From assembly GCF_013410035.1 (NCBI RefSeq), contig NZ_JACCBW010000002.1:1472239-1536238 (forward strand): a stretch of DNA of 64,000 nucleotides, given 5' to 3'. Origin of the DNA: Nocardioides cavernae. Lineage in GTDB: Bacteria; Actinomycetota; Actinomycetes; Propionibacteriales; Nocardioidaceae. Each line of letters begins with the position of its first letter. The stretch's first letter is position 1. The translations under genes were made by a program, and so were the position numbers. This document shows, piece by piece, positions 53,606-62,331 of this stretch. Under the pieces are notes generated by a model. It made no database searches. It had not been told where the DNA came from and saw nothing but the letters and a program-made list of their open reading frames with translations.

Positions 53606-55102
53606 TCAGCACGCCAGGTGGTCGGGGGAGTCGAGGACGGCGGCCAGGAGTCGCGGGAAGCCCCACTGGTAGAGGCCGTGCTCGCGGTCGATCTTCTCCT
53701 TGGCCGTGCAGCCGGTGGCCAGGCACGCGGTCTCGAGGAGCCGCTTCGAGGCCGGGCGGTGGAGCAGGTCGCGGCTGACGTCGTCGACGAGGTCCTTGAA
53801 CCGGACCGGCTTCTTCGCCGGCACCCACTCCTTGGGCTCGCGGTAGGACAGGCCGTGCGATGGCCACCAGCCGCCGGCCATCGACCAGTGCATGCTCATC
53901 GAGCCCAGCGCGCGCGACGGCGAGGCCCAGACCGCGTCGGTGACCGGGGTCCCGTCGGGTCGGGGCCACGCGTGCGGGGAGAGGCCGAGCCCGGAGGCCT
54001 GCCAGAGGACGGCGTTGCCGGCCGAGTCGTTGCGGGTGGGCCGGCCGACCCCGACGCCGAGGGCGCGGTAGGTCGCGACCACGTCCTCGCTGGGGTCACG
54101 CAGCTTCTTGCCGGCCGACGCGCGGAACTCCTTGCTGGCCACCAGCGCGCGCAGCACGGGGACGATCTCGGTGTCGTTCCTGAGGTAGACCTTCGCGAGC
54201 CGCTCGACCAGCCCGCGCGGCGGGTCGTCGCGCACGAACTTGGTGGCGAGCCGCTCGCAGACGTGGCGCGCGGTGTCCGGGTGGTGGGCCAGGTAGCGGA
54301 GGTACTCCCTCGTGACCTCCCGGCCGTCGGCCTTGCGGTTGTTGTGGGTGAAGCCACGGACCTTCACCGTGCCGGTGTAGTGGTCCTCCTTCACGTAGGA
54401 CCGCGACCAGGACTCCCAGAGGTCCACGTGCCACCCGGTCAGGATGCGCGCCGAGGCCTTGACGTCGTCCTCGCTGTAGTTGCCCGCGCCGAGCGTGTGC
54501 AGCTCGAGGAGCTCGCGGCCGAGGTTCTCGTTGGGCGCACGCTTCGTCGACGTGGCTGCGGACAGGAAGATCAGCATCGCCGGGTGGGTCGTCGTCGCCG
54601 TCAGGAGCTCGTCGAAGCGGCCGAGCGCGTGCGCACGGACCGTCTCGCCGTAGGCCGCCCGCCAGGTGAAGTGCGCGTCGCCGCTGACCGGGACGTGGAG
54701 CATGCCCTCCCAGAACTCGGTCATCTTCTCGAGCACGGGGCGCCGGGTGCGGATCCTCCGGACCAGCAGCCAGCGGCCGTAGTCCTCCATCACCTGGTAG
54801 CCGCCGCGCACCTCGGTGACCTGCCGCTGCCACAGGTCCCGCGGCTTGCGGTCGAGGTCCGGCCACCACCGGCGCAACGAGTCGGCCGACGCGTCGGGGA
54901 ACGCCCCCGGACGCGTGAGCTGCTTCTCGAACCACGCCGCGGCGCCACCGGCCTTGCGGACGTCCTTCGCGAGGGTGGCGTCGACGCCGTAGCCGAAGCG
55001 CGTCACCAGGTGACGCTGCGACGGCGGCAACAGCTCCGACGTCCGCCCGGACTTCTTCCCTGCCACGTAGGTCCTCCCAACCCGAGCCCCAGAGAGACGC
55101 AT
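53606..55102 (-). CDS. DUF1800 family protein
   Basis: This 498-residue protein belongs to DUF1800. SQRHLVTRFGYGVDATLAKDVRKAGGAAAWFEKQL at the N-terminus is its signature, LEKMTEFWEGMLHVP is conserved, and PNENLGRELLELHTLGAGNYSEDDVKASARILTGWHVD is a diagnostic block. The family is widely paired with DUF1501; no biochemical role is known. There is no clear signal peptide at its start. I chose ATG 55102 over the GTG at 55105. It is the first gene of the two-gene operon. Confidence 0.88.
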   Translation of the reverse strand: MRLSGARVGRTYVAGKKSGRTSELLPPSQRHLVTRFGYGVDATLAKDVRKAGGAAAWFEKQLTRPGAFPDASADSLRRWWPDLDRKPRDLWQRQVTEVRGGYQVMEDYGRWLLVRRIRTRRPVLEKMTEFWEGMLHVPVSGDAHFTWRAAYGETVRAHALGRFDELLTATTTHPAMLIFLSAATSTKRAPNENLGRELLELHTLGAGNYSEDDVKASARILTGWHVDLWESWSRSYVKEDHYTGTVKVRGFTHNNRKADGREVTREYLRYLAHHPDTARHVCERLATKFVRDDPPRGLVERLAKVYLRNDTEIVPVLRALVASKEFRASAGKKLRDPSEDVVATYRALGVGVGRPTRNDSAGNAVLWQASGLGLSPHAWPRPDGTPVTDAVWASPSRALGSMSMHWSMAGGWWPSHGLSYREPKEWVPAKKPVRFKDLVDDVSRDLLHRPASKRLLETACLATGCTAKEKIDREHGLYQWGFPRLLAAVLDSPDHLAC

Positions 55103-55185
55103 CACTGTCCCACGCCCGGAGCCGGACGCGAAGTCGAGCTCGCATCTCGTTTGCGGACCGCTCCGTCCGTGCGGTCGGATGCGGT

Positions 55186-56145
55186 GTGCACATCGACGCG
55201 CTCGACCCGACCGACGCCGCCGCCCGGGCCGTCTGGCACGACGTGATGGAGCGGTCGGTGCGCGCCGACCGGCCCCACGCGCTGGTCACCACACCGGCCG
55301 CGTTCGAGGTCACCGCGACGTCCCCGAGCACGCACTACGACCGGACCTGGCTCCGCGCGACGGTCGACGGCACGGTCGTCGGCGTCGCCGAGCTCGAGCT
55401 GCCCCTGAGCGAGAACACCGACGTGGCCTGGGTAGAGGTCCAGGTGCTGCCGTCCCACCGCAGACAAGGCGTCGGCCGCGCGCTGTGGGAGGCGCTCATC
55501 GAGCGGTCCCGCGCCGCCGGGCGTACGCGGATCGGCGGCGAGGTGACGGTCGACGTCGACGTGGCCGGCGCGGCGCACGACTTCGCCGTCGCGATGGGTG
55601 CGGTCGAGAAGCACCGCGAGGACCACCTGCTCGCCGACCTGCCGGTGCGCGCCACCCCGGTGGACCCGGCGTACGAGGTCGTCAGCTGGCGCGGTCGGTG
55701 CCCCGACGAGCACCGCGGGGCCTACCTCGCGATGCGCAACCAGATGAACGCCGACGTCCCCGTCGGCGAGCTCGAGCTGGAGGCGGCGGTCGTGGACGAG
55801 GAGCGTCTCGCCGCGTCGGAGGAACGGCTGATGCGGGCGTACGACGTGCGCGTCGCCGCTGCCCGCCGGCGGGCGGACGGCACCTTCGGCGGTTACTCCC
55901 TGCTCTTCGTGCCGCACGGCACCGACTACGGCTGGCAGGACGACACGCTGGTCATGCCGGAGCACCGCGGCCACCGTCTCGGCGCCGCCCTCAAGTCGGC
56001 CAACTACGCCGACCTGCCGCCGGAGGTCACCTCGGTCCACACGTGGACCGCGCCGGACAACGCGGCGATGCACCGCACCAACACGGCCATGGGGTTCCGC
56101 GTCGTGGAGCGGATGTACGAGATGGAGGCCGCCGTCCGAGGGTGA
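55186..56145 (+). CDS. Tandem GNAT-domain N-acetyltransferase
   Basis: This 319-residue protein has two GNAT folds. The first (about 40-150) has VEVQVLPSHRRQGVGRALWEALIERSRAAG, with the acetyl-CoA pyrophosphate loop RRQGVGRA. The second (about 180-310) has DDTLVMPEHRGHRLGAALKSANYADL and TAPDNAAMHRTNTAMGFRVVERMYEM. Both retain the V-x-P-x-x-R-G/Q-x-G/R-x-G/A motif. Double-GNAT proteins in actinobacteria include mycothiol synthase MshD, but the sequence does not clearly match it, so the acceptor is unknown. It starts at GTG 55186, divergent from DUF1800 and convergent with the kinase gene. Confidence 0.85.
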   Translation: MHIDALDPTDAAARAVWHDVMERSVRADRPHALVTTPAAFEVTATSPSTHYDRTWLRATVDGTVVGVAELELPLSENTDVAWVEVQVLPSHRRQGVGRALWEALIERSRAAGRTRIGGEVTVDVDVAGAAHDFAVAMGAVEKHREDHLLADLPVRATPVDPAYEVVSWRGRCPDEHRGAYLAMRNQMNADVPVGELELEAAVVDEERLAASEERLMRAYDVRVAAARRRADGTFGGYSLLFVPHGTDYGWQDDTLVMPEHRGHRLGAALKSANYADLPPEVTSVHTWTAPDNAAMHRTNTAMGFRVVERMYEMEAAVRG

Positions 56146-56154
56146 CCGTGGCGG

Positions 56155-57906
56155 TCAGGCGACAGCCGCGTCCGCGGCCGGCAGCCGGACGGTGAGCGTC
56201 GTGCCCACCCCGAGCGTCGAGCTCAGGTCGAGGGTGCCGGAGTGCCGCTGGACGATCCGCTCGACGATGGCCAGACCGAGACCCGTGCCGGGCCGCTCCA
56301 GCGCAGCGGGGTTGGTGGAGCGGTGGAACTCGCGGAACAGCGTGCGCTGGTCGTCCTCCGAGATGCCGATCCCGGTGTCGGCCACGGTGACGACCACGTC
56401 GTCGTCCCGGCGCACGACGCGCAGGTCGACCCGCCCTCCGGCGTCGGTGTACTTCACGGCGTTGCTGGACAGGTTGCAGAGCAGCCGCAGCAGCTCGTCG
56501 CGGTTGCCCGGCACCACGACCGGCCCCGCGGGTGCGTGGATGGCGTAGGCGACCGACTTCGACGCAGCGACCGGGCCGCAGTCCTCGCCGACCTCGGCCA
56601 GCACGTCGTGCAGGTCGACCGGGACCGGCTCGAAGGCCCGGTCGGGGTCGGCGATCCGCGCCATCGTGAGGAGGTCGTCGACGACGGACTCCAGGCGGGC
56701 GACCGCGCGCGACGCCGCGGTCAGCGACGTGTGGTCCGCCGGGTCGAGGTCCGCGAGCCCGAGCATCTCGAGGTTCGCGCTCGCCGTGAAGATCGGGTTG
56801 CGCAGCTCGTGCCCGAGCGTGTTGACCATCTGGGTGCGGTAGGTGTCGATCCGCCGGAGCTGGTCGACCTGGCGGGCGTTGGCCACGGCGCGGCCCAGGT
56901 CGTGGCCGATGTCCAGCGCGGCGTCGAGCTCGACGTCGGTCCACGTCCGGACGTCCGAGACGCGCGTGAGCACCAGGAAGCCCAGGCACTGCGTGCCCAC
57001 GCCCAGCGGGACGAGCAGCACCGAGCCGATCCCGATGCCGGAGAGGAACGCGAGCAGGCGGTCAGCGTCGGACCGGGGGATGCCGGCGGTGTCGGCGGCC
57101 GAGAACGGGGCGACCCGCTGCTCGGCCCAGCACTGCTCGGCCAGGCCCGCCACCACCACGTCGACCTGGTCGAACGCCGGCTCCGCGGGCTCGCCCTCGG
57201 CGTACCAGGTCGTCGACGTGCCCCCCTGGGCGTCGAAGGCCGTGAGCCACATGCCGAACGCGTCGAAGCACTGCACGATCGCCGAGCGGGACGCCTCCAC
57301 GACGAGGTCCAGGGTCGGCTCGCCGAGCGCCTGCCGCACGATCTCCCGTGTCGTGGCCGCGAGCCGCACCCGCTCGGCGAGCTCCATCCGCTCGAGCGCC
57401 GTCAGCACGGTCCGGCGGGTGACCACCGCGCACTTCTCCAGCAGCTCGCGCTGGACCTTGCCGGGGCGGCGGCCGTCCAGCGGCACGTCGACCGACAGTA
57501 CGCCGCGCAGCTCGCCGGACTCGTCCACGAGCGGCGCGGCCAGGAAGTCGCGGGGGTGCCACGCGCCCGGGGCGTCGGTCAGCACGCTCTCGTAGACGTA
57601 GCCGTAGCCGGCGATCTCGGCCGTCTCCCGGTCGTGCGGCACGAAGCGCCACGGACCCCACTCGTCGGCGTTCTCGATCTCGGCCTCCAGCAGCGCCACC
57701 GGCAACCGCCTGCCGAGGATGGCCTCGGCCACCCCGGGGCCGTAGGCGGCCACCACCTCGAGCTCGTCGCCGTCGCGGATGCTGATCGCGGACAGGCTGA
57801 ACTCGGCGAGCGCGGCAGCGCCCTCGGCGAGCACGTACAGGTGCTCGCGGGTGGGCTCGTCGAGGCGCAGCTGCGTGGCTGCGGGAGTCTCGGCAACCTG
57901 GTCCAT
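56155..57906 (-). CDS. GAF-domain sensor histidine kinase (soluble, orphan)
   Basis: This 583-residue kinase has no membrane segment. Two GAF-like sensor domains cover about 20-170 (ISIRDGDELEVVAAYGPGVAEAILGRRLPV) and 185-340. A HisKA-type H-box follows (QMVNTLGHELRNPIFTASANLEML), then N box NLSSNAVKYTDAGGRVDL, G1 VADTGIGISEDDQ and G2 RPGTGLGLAIVERIV. The ATG at 57906 has GGAG 5-6 nt upstream. No response regulator is adjacent, so it is an orphan kinase. The signal is intracellular, perhaps redox or a small ligand. Confidence 0.88.
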   Translation of the reverse strand: MDQVAETPAATQLRLDEPTREHLYVLAEGAAALAEFSLSAISIRDGDELEVVAAYGPGVAEAILGRRLPVALLEAEIENADEWGPWRFVPHDRETAEIAGYGYVYESVLTDAPGAWHPRDFLAAPLVDESGELRGVLSVDVPLDGRRPGKVQRELLEKCAVVTRRTVLTALERMELAERVRLAATTREIVRQALGEPTLDLVVEASRSAIVQCFDAFGMWLTAFDAQGGTSTTWYAEGEPAEPAFDQVDVVVAGLAEQCWAEQRVAPFSAADTAGIPRSDADRLLAFLSGIGIGSVLLVPLGVGTQCLGFLVLTRVSDVRTWTDVELDAALDIGHDLGRAVANARQVDQLRRIDTYRTQMVNTLGHELRNPIFTASANLEMLGLADLDPADHTSLTAASRAVARLESVVDDLLTMARIADPDRAFEPVPVDLHDVLAEVGEDCGPVAASKSVAYAIHAPAGPVVVPGNRDELLRLLCNLSSNAVKYTDAGGRVDLRVVRRDDDVVVTVADTGIGISEDDQRTLFREFHRSTNPAALERPGTGLGLAIVERIVQRHSGTLDLSSTLGVGTTLTVRLPAADAAVA

Positions 57907-58109
57907 GGGATCTCCGGGTGGCGACGACGCGTGGTCTGGACAACAACTGTCGCGCGATTCCGCGTCCGATGTGGCCGAATGCCCGGATTGGCCCGATCCG
58001 GTGGCATCCCTCGCCACCGGCTGCCACGACCTGCCATGACCCGCCAAAACCCTCGACGGCCCGAGCGCCGGAGCGCCGGTGGGCGGCGGCTAGGCTGCGC
58101 GGGCGTCAC
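57907..58109. other. Intergenic region between kinase gene and tRNA-Met
   Basis: About 200 nt with lower GC at 57940-58000 (for example CGCGATTCCGCGTCCGATGTGGCC). It should carry the kinase promoter on the minus strand and the tRNA promoter on the plus strand; TAGGCT at 58091-58096, 13 nt before the tRNA, is a good -10 candidate. No gene was found here. Confidence 0.4.
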
Positions 58110-58183
58110 GGGGCGGTAGCTCAGTCGGTCAGAGCAGAGGACTCATAATCCTTGGGTCGTGGGTTCGAGCCCCACCCGCCCTA
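58110..58183 (+). tRNA. tRNA-Met (anticodon CAT), probably elongator
   Basis: Acceptor GGGGCGG (58110-58116) pairs with CCGCCCT (58176-58182), with one G-T pair; the discriminator is A 58183. The D-arm has AGCTCAGTCGGTCAGAGC. The anticodon loop CTCATAA has CAT at 58144-58146. The T-arm is GTGGG-TTCGAGC-CCCAC. No CCA is encoded. The acceptor and anticodon stems look like elongator tRNA-Met; the lysidine-modified tRNA-Ile2 also reads CAT and cannot be excluded without comparison. Confidence 0.9.
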
Positions 58184-58186
58184 CTC

Positions 58187-58233
58187 CTCGTTCGTGTGCC
58201 TCGCTCGTGTGCCTCGTCCGCGTGCCTCGTCCC
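58187..58233 (+). repeat. 13-bp tandem repeat after tRNA-Met
   Basis: CTCGTTCGTGTGC (58187-58199), CTCGCTCGTGTGC (58200-58212) and CTCGTCCGCGTGC (58213-58225) are three consecutive 13-bp units, followed by a partial unit CTCGTCCC. They lie 4 nt after the tRNA and about 15 nt before a 12-bp near-palindrome. Their role is unknown; they may be recent slippage products. Confidence 0.7.
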
Positions 58234-58247
58234 GGACGGTGCCCGGG

Positions 58248-58259
58248 GGTACTAGCACC
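58248..58259. promoter_or_regulatory. Near-palindromic site upstream of the secreted protein/two-component operon
   Basis: GGTACTAGCACC is a 12-bp near-palindrome (its reverse complement is GGTGCTAGTACC, two differences). It stands 65 nt before the secreted protein start and is a candidate binding site for the NarL-type regulator encoded two genes downstream. Confidence 0.4.
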
Positions 58260-58323
58260 ATCGGACATCTGTCGGCCGCCCGCGGCGGCGACGAGGCTGG
58301 TCCCACCGAACCCAGGAGGACCC

Positions 58324-58884
58324 ATGACCAGCATCCGGACCCGCACCGCCCGCTCCCTCGCCGTCGCCGTCGCGCTCGCCGGCCTCTCCGCCGGCACCCT
58401 CGCCGCGACCGCCACGGCAGCCGACGCCCACGAGACCCACCCTCTGTCCCTGCGCAGCGGCGGCGACGACGGTCCCGGCCACGACGCCGGTGACGACCAC
58501 GGCGGGGACCGCAGCGACGACAGCGACGACAGCAGCGACGACGACAACGGCGGCGATGACGACGGCCGTGACGACGGGCGTGACGACGACCGCGTCATCC
58601 GCACCGGCGGCTGCGGCAGCGGCGCCACGTGGAAGCTCAAGGTGAAGACCGACGACGGGCGCCTCGAGGTCGAGGGCGAGGTGGACAGCAACGTCGCCGG
58701 CCAGCGCTGGGGCTGGACGCTGCGGCACAACGGCTCGGTCAGCGACCGCGGCTCCGCCACCACCACGGCCCGCAGCGGCTCGTTCGAGGTCGAGCGCAAG
58801 GTCGTCGACCTCGCCGGCACGGACACCCTGACGTTCCGTGCGGTGCGCAACGGGCAGGTCTGCCGGGGTGTGGTCAACTACTGA
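58324..58884 (+). CDS. Secreted Asp-rich protein, first gene of a two-component operon
   Basis: This 186-residue protein has a Sec signal peptide (1-33, TATAADA-H). An Asp/Gly/His-rich low-complexity region (about 47-95, many DD and GDD runs) is likely to bind Ca2+ or other cations. A C-terminal beta domain (about 100-186) has two cysteines (GGCGSGATWKLKVKTDDGRLEVEGEVDSN and GQVCRGVVNY), probably a disulfide. AGGAGG lies before the ATG. It is 20 nt upstream of the histidine kinase gene, so it may be part of the signal pathway or its target. No known family recognised. Confidence 0.75.
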   Translation: MTSIRTRTARSLAVAVALAGLSAGTLAATATAADAHETHPLSLRSGGDDGPGHDAGDDHGGDRSDDSDDSSDDDNGGDDDGRDDGRDDDRVIRTGGCGSGATWKLKVKTDDGRLEVEGEVDSNVAGQRWGWTLRHNGSVSDRGSATTTARSGSFEVERKVVDLAGTDTLTFRAVRNGQVCRGVVNY

Positions 58885-58904
58885 CCTCACCGGAGGTGGA
58901 CCCC

Positions 58905-60182
58905 ATGCGTTGGCTGACGAATCCCGTGGTGCAGTTCCTGGCCACGGGATTCGTCACGCTCGTGGTCGTGCTCGTCGCGACCAGCGCGCTCAGCCGCTCG
59001 GCCGCCGACGACGAGGCGGTCGCCGACGCCCGCTCCCTGACGCGGGTGCTCGGGACGTCCGTCGCGCAGCCGGCGATCCCGCCCGGGCTGGTGGACGGCG
59101 ACGCCGCCGCGATCGACCGGCTGGACCGTACGGCGCTCGACCGCCTGCTCGTCGGTGACGTGCTGCGGATCAAGATCTGGGACCGCGACGGCACGGTGCT
59201 CTACAGCGACCGGACCGAGCTGATCGGTGCGGTCTACCCGCTCGACGACGACGAGCTCGAGGTGCTCGACGAGGGCGGGACCGACGCCGAGCTGTCCGAC
59301 CTGTCCAAGCCGGAGAACCGGTTCGAGCGCGCGATCGGCGGCGACCTCCTCGAGGTCTACACCCGCATCGAGTCGCCCGAGGGGGAGCCGCTGCTCTTCG
59401 AGGCCTACCTGGGCGTGGACCGGATCCGGGAGAGCCGGGCGGAGGTGCTCGACCGGTTCCTGCCCATCACCATCGGCTCGCTGCTAGCCCTGGTGGCCCT
59501 CAGCACGCCCCTCGTGTGGCTCCTCTCGCGCCGCATCGCGCGGGGGGCGCGGGAGCGCGAGCGCCTGCTCGAGGCTGCCGTACGCGCCTCCGACGCCGAG
59601 CGGCTGCGCATCGCCCGCGACCTCCACGACGGCGTCGTGCAGGATCTCGCCGGGTCGTCGATGACCCTCTCCACCGTCGCCGCGCGCGTCGCTGGACCTG
59701 ACCGTGACGAGCTCGAGCAGGTGGGCCGCTCCCTGCGCGTGAGCATGCGTGCGCTCCGCTCGCTGCTGGTCGAGATCTACCCGCCGGACCTGCACACGGC
59801 CGGCATCGCGGCGGCGGTGGACGACCTCGTCGCCCCGCTCGCGGCCACGGGCGTGAGCGTCGACGTGCACGTGAGCGGCGACGAGGACGCGTCCCGCCCG
59901 GCCGTCGCGCTCGTGTGGCGGGTGGCCCAGGAGGCGGTGCGCAACGTGGCCCGGCACGCCGGGGCCGGCCGCATGTCGCTCACGGTGCACCGTCAGGGCG
60001 ACTCCCTGGTGCTCGAGGTGGTCGACGACGGACGCGGCTTCGTCCCCGGTGCGGCGCCCGCGGACGACCGGTTCGGCCTCCGCGCGGCGGACAGCCTGGT
60101 GCGCGAGCACGGCGGCACGATGGACGTCGAGTCCGCCCCGGGCTCGGGCACCACGGTGCGGGTGGAGGTGCCGGTCGCATGA
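58905..60182 (+). CDS. NarL/LiaS-type sensor histidine kinase
   Basis: This 425-residue membrane kinase has two transmembrane helices (about 8-29 and 186-207). They flank an extracytoplasmic sensor domain rich in acidic residues. HisKA_3 has ARDLHDGVVQDLAGSSMTLSTVAARV with phospho-accepting H241. The ATPase domain has N-box WRVAQEAVRNVARHAGAGRMSLTV, DDGRGFVP and GFGLRAAD-like G box. CGGAGGTGG lies before the ATG. It overlaps the response regulator (ATGA), a typical NarL-family pair. Ligand unknown; the acidic sensor and the Asp-rich secreted protein suggest a cation or envelope signal. Confidence 0.9.
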   Translation: MRWLTNPVVQFLATGFVTLVVVLVATSALSRSAADDEAVADARSLTRVLGTSVAQPAIPPGLVDGDAAAIDRLDRTALDRLLVGDVLRIKIWDRDGTVLYSDRTELIGAVYPLDDDELEVLDEGGTDAELSDLSKPENRFERAIGGDLLEVYTRIESPEGEPLLFEAYLGVDRIRESRAEVLDRFLPITIGSLLALVALSTPLVWLLSRRIARGARERERLLEAAVRASDAERLRIARDLHDGVVQDLAGSSMTLSTVAARVAGPDRDELEQVGRSLRVSMRALRSLLVEIYPPDLHTAGIAAAVDDLVAPLAATGVSVDVHVSGDEDASRPAVALVWRVAQEAVRNVARHAGAGRMSLTVHRQGDSLVLEVVDDGRGFVPGAAPADDRFGLRAADSLVREHGGTMDVESAPGSGTTVRVEVPVA

Positions 60183-60844
60183 TCCGTGTGGTGGTGGCCG
60201 ACGACCATGCGGTCGTGCGCAGGGGGCTGACGGGTCTCATCGAGTCGACCGACGACCTCGAGGTCGTCGCGGTGGCGCGCGACGGGAGCGAGGCGGTGGA
60301 CCTGGTGCGCCGGCACCGCCCCGACGTCGCCGTGATGGACCTGCAGATGCCCGTGCTCGACGGCGTCGAGGCGACCCGCGCCATCGTCGCCGAGCAGGCC
60401 GGCACCGAGGTGCTGGTGCTGACCTCGTTCTCCGACCACGCGCGCATCGACGCGGCGGTCGAGGCCGGCGCGGTCGGCTACCTCCTCAAGGACGCCGAGC
60501 CCGACATCCTCCTCGACGGGATCCGCGCCGTGGCCCGCGGGGAGTCTCCGCTCGACCCCCGGGCCGCGCGCCGGTTGCTCACCCGCGCGACCGGGGCCCC
60601 TCCCCACGCCGCGGGTGGTGCCGCGGGCTCCGGCGGCGGCGCGCCCGCCGACCTGTCGCCGCGCGAGGCGGAGGTCCTCGCCCTCGTGGTCGAGGGTCTG
60701 CTCAACAAGCAGATCGCCCAGCGCCTCGGGATCACCGAGCGCACCGTGAAGGCGCACCTGACCTCGGCCTACCAGCGCATCGGGGTCGCCGACCGCACCC
60801 AGGCGGCGCTCTGGGCCGCCCGCCACGACCTCGGCGGCCGCTGA
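60179..60844 (+). CDS. NarL/LuxR-family response regulator
   Basis: This 221-residue regulator has a receiver domain (1-120) with the phospho-acceptor D54 in VAVMDLQMPVLDGVEATR, acidic pair D8-D9, and K104 region GYLLKDAEPD. A Gly/Ala-rich linker (about 140-155) follows. The C-terminal LuxR helix-turn-helix is LSPREAEVLALVVEGLLNKQIAQRLGITERTVKAHLTSAYQRIGVADRTQAALWA. It is coupled to the kinase gene by ATGA. Targets may include its own operon via the site at 58248-58259. It is convergent with the Ser/Thr kinase gene. Confidence 0.92.
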   Translation: MIRVVVADDHAVVRRGLTGLIESTDDLEVVAVARDGSEAVDLVRRHRPDVAVMDLQMPVLDGVEATRAIVAEQAGTEVLVLTSFSDHARIDAAVEAGAVGYLLKDAEPDILLDGIRAVARGESPLDPRAARRLLTRATGAPPHAAGGAAGSGGGAPADLSPREAEVLALVVEGLLNKQIAQRLGITERTVKAHLTSAYQRIGVADRTQAALWAARHDLGGR

Positions 60845-60875
60845 GCGCCCCCTCGGCCCCTCGGCCCCGGGGCCC

Positions 60876-62258
60876 TCAGCCCTCGCCGGCGATCAGCAGC
60901 CGGTCGTCGAGGCGCTCGAGCTGGAGGCGTACGCGCTGGGTGCTGCGCTCGCCCGACGTCATGACGTAGTCGACGGTGTAGCCCACGGTGAGGTCGGACG
61001 GGTCGGACCGGACCTCGGCGAGGGTCGCCGACCGCACCTTGCCCCACCAGTTCATGTAGCCGTCGAAGCCGCCGCTGCGCTCCTGGAACTCCGGCGTGAG
61101 CTGGTCGAACGCTGCGCGAGGGTTGCTCGTGACGGTGGAGAGGTAGGACGTGATGAACGTGTCCATCTGCTGCCTGACCTCTTCGGCCGTCACCGGGGGA
61201 GGGCTCTCGCCCTCGGGCGTCCCGGAGGTCTCCGAGGTGGCGGGGGACCGGGTGTCCCGGTCGGGGCTCGCCTCCGGGGCCTGGCGTCCCGCGAGGACGT
61301 ACGCCGCCACGACCGCCGCGACGGCGAGCACCGCGGCTGCTGCGATCACCGCCCACCGCAGCCCGCGACCGCGTCGCTCGCGCGCGACCGGTGTCGGCTG
61401 CGCCGGGGGGAGCACGCCGGTGTGCTCACGCACGGGCGGCGCCGCGGCGGTGGCGACGACGGTGGAGCGCTGGCCGCGCGCGATCCGGGCGAGCTCGTCG
61501 CGCACGCGCGGCATCGGCCAGCGGGCGTCCGGCTCCCGGTGCATCATCACCGAGAGCAGTCCGGCGAGCGGGTGGTCCTCCGGAAGGCGCGGCGGGTCCT
61601 CGTGGACGATCTTGTAGAGCGCCCCGATGAGGTTGTCGCCGACCTCGTACGGCGGGCGGCCCGTGACCGCGTGGTAGAGCGTGGCCCCCAGCGACCAGAC
61701 GTCGCTGGCAGGCGTGGCGGAGGAGCCGGAGGCCACCTCGGGGGCGAGGTAGGCGGGGGAGCCCGTGACGAGACCGGTCTGGGTGAGGGACGGGTCGTCG
61801 GCCGAGCGCGCGATGCCGAAGTCGTTCAGCTTGGCCCCGGCGCCGGCGAGCATGATGTTGCTGGGCTTGACGTCGCGGTGCACGATCCCGTGGGCGTGGG
61901 CCTCGACGAGGGCGTCGGCCGTCTGCGCGAGCAGCGCGGCCGCCTCGGTGGCCTCGAGCGGCCCGGTCGTGCGTACGCGTTCGCTGAGCGTCTGCCCGTC
62001 GACGTACTCCATCACCAGCCACCGCACGTCCTGCTCGTCGACCAGGTCGAACACCGACACGACGTGCGGGTGGTTGAGCGCCGCCGCCAGCCGGGCCTCG
62101 CGCTCGGCGCGTTCCAGCTCGACGCTGTCCGAGCCCGGGATGAGCCCGATCCGCTTGATCGCGACCTGGCGTCCGAGCACCTCGTCGTGCGCGAGGTGCA
62201 CCGTGCCGGAGCCACCCCGGCCGATCTCCCGCTCGAGCGTGTACCTGCCAGCGATCAC
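60876..62258 (-). CDS. Membrane Ser/Thr protein kinase (PknB-type)
   Basis: This 460-residue kinase has an N-terminal domain with GRGGSGTVHLAHDEVLGRQVAIKRI (K35), HRDVKPSNIML, NDFGIARS (DFG) and the activation segment TGSPAYLAPEV. A TM helix (about 297-320) is followed by an extracytoplasmic domain (about 355-455). That domain has VTSNPRAAFDQLTPEFQERSGGFDGYMNWWGKVRSATLAEV, which resembles nuclear-transport-factor-like domains rather than PASTA. The GTG at 62258 has AGGAGGT upstream. No phosphatase gene is adjacent. Confidence 0.9.
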   Translation of the reverse strand: MIAGRYTLEREIGRGGSGTVHLAHDEVLGRQVAIKRIGLIPGSDSVELERAEREARLAAALNHPHVVSVFDLVDEQDVRWLVMEYVDGQTLSERVRTTGPLEATEAAALLAQTADALVEAHAHGIVHRDVKPSNIMLAGAGAKLNDFGIARSADDPSLTQTGLVTGSPAYLAPEVASGSSATPASDVWSLGATLYHAVTGRPPYEVGDNLIGALYKIVHEDPPRLPEDHPLAGLLSVMMHREPDARWPMPRVRDELARIARGQRSTVVATAAAPPVREHTGVLPPAQPTPVARERRGRGLRWAVIAAAAVLAVAAVVAAYVLAGRQAPEASPDRDTRSPATSETSGTPEGESPPPVTAEEVRQQMDTFITSYLSTVTSNPRAAFDQLTPEFQERSGGFDGYMNWWGKVRSATLAEVRSDPSDLTVGYTVDYVMTSGERSTQRVRLQLERLDDRLLIAGEG

Positions 62259-62331
62259 GTGCCGTACCTCCTGCGTCCGCGCCCTAGGCTAGTGCCCGGC
62301 CACCAACCCACCTCACCCGTAAGGAACCCAC

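Noticed and set aside
58110..58183. tRNA-Ile2 (CAT, lysidine-modified)
   Set aside because: The acceptor and anticodon stems fit elongator tRNA-Met better, though the two cannot be fully separated without comparison.
58187..58233. 13-bp repeats as a CRISPR or attachment site
   Set aside because: There are no spacers, no integrase and no duplicated tRNA end, so neither an array nor an att site is supported.
60863..60874. GGCCCCGGGGCC as a terminator between the response regulator and the Ser/Thr kinase
   Set aside because: It is a palindrome with no loop or T-run, and such strings arise by chance in GC-rich DNA; not enough to call.
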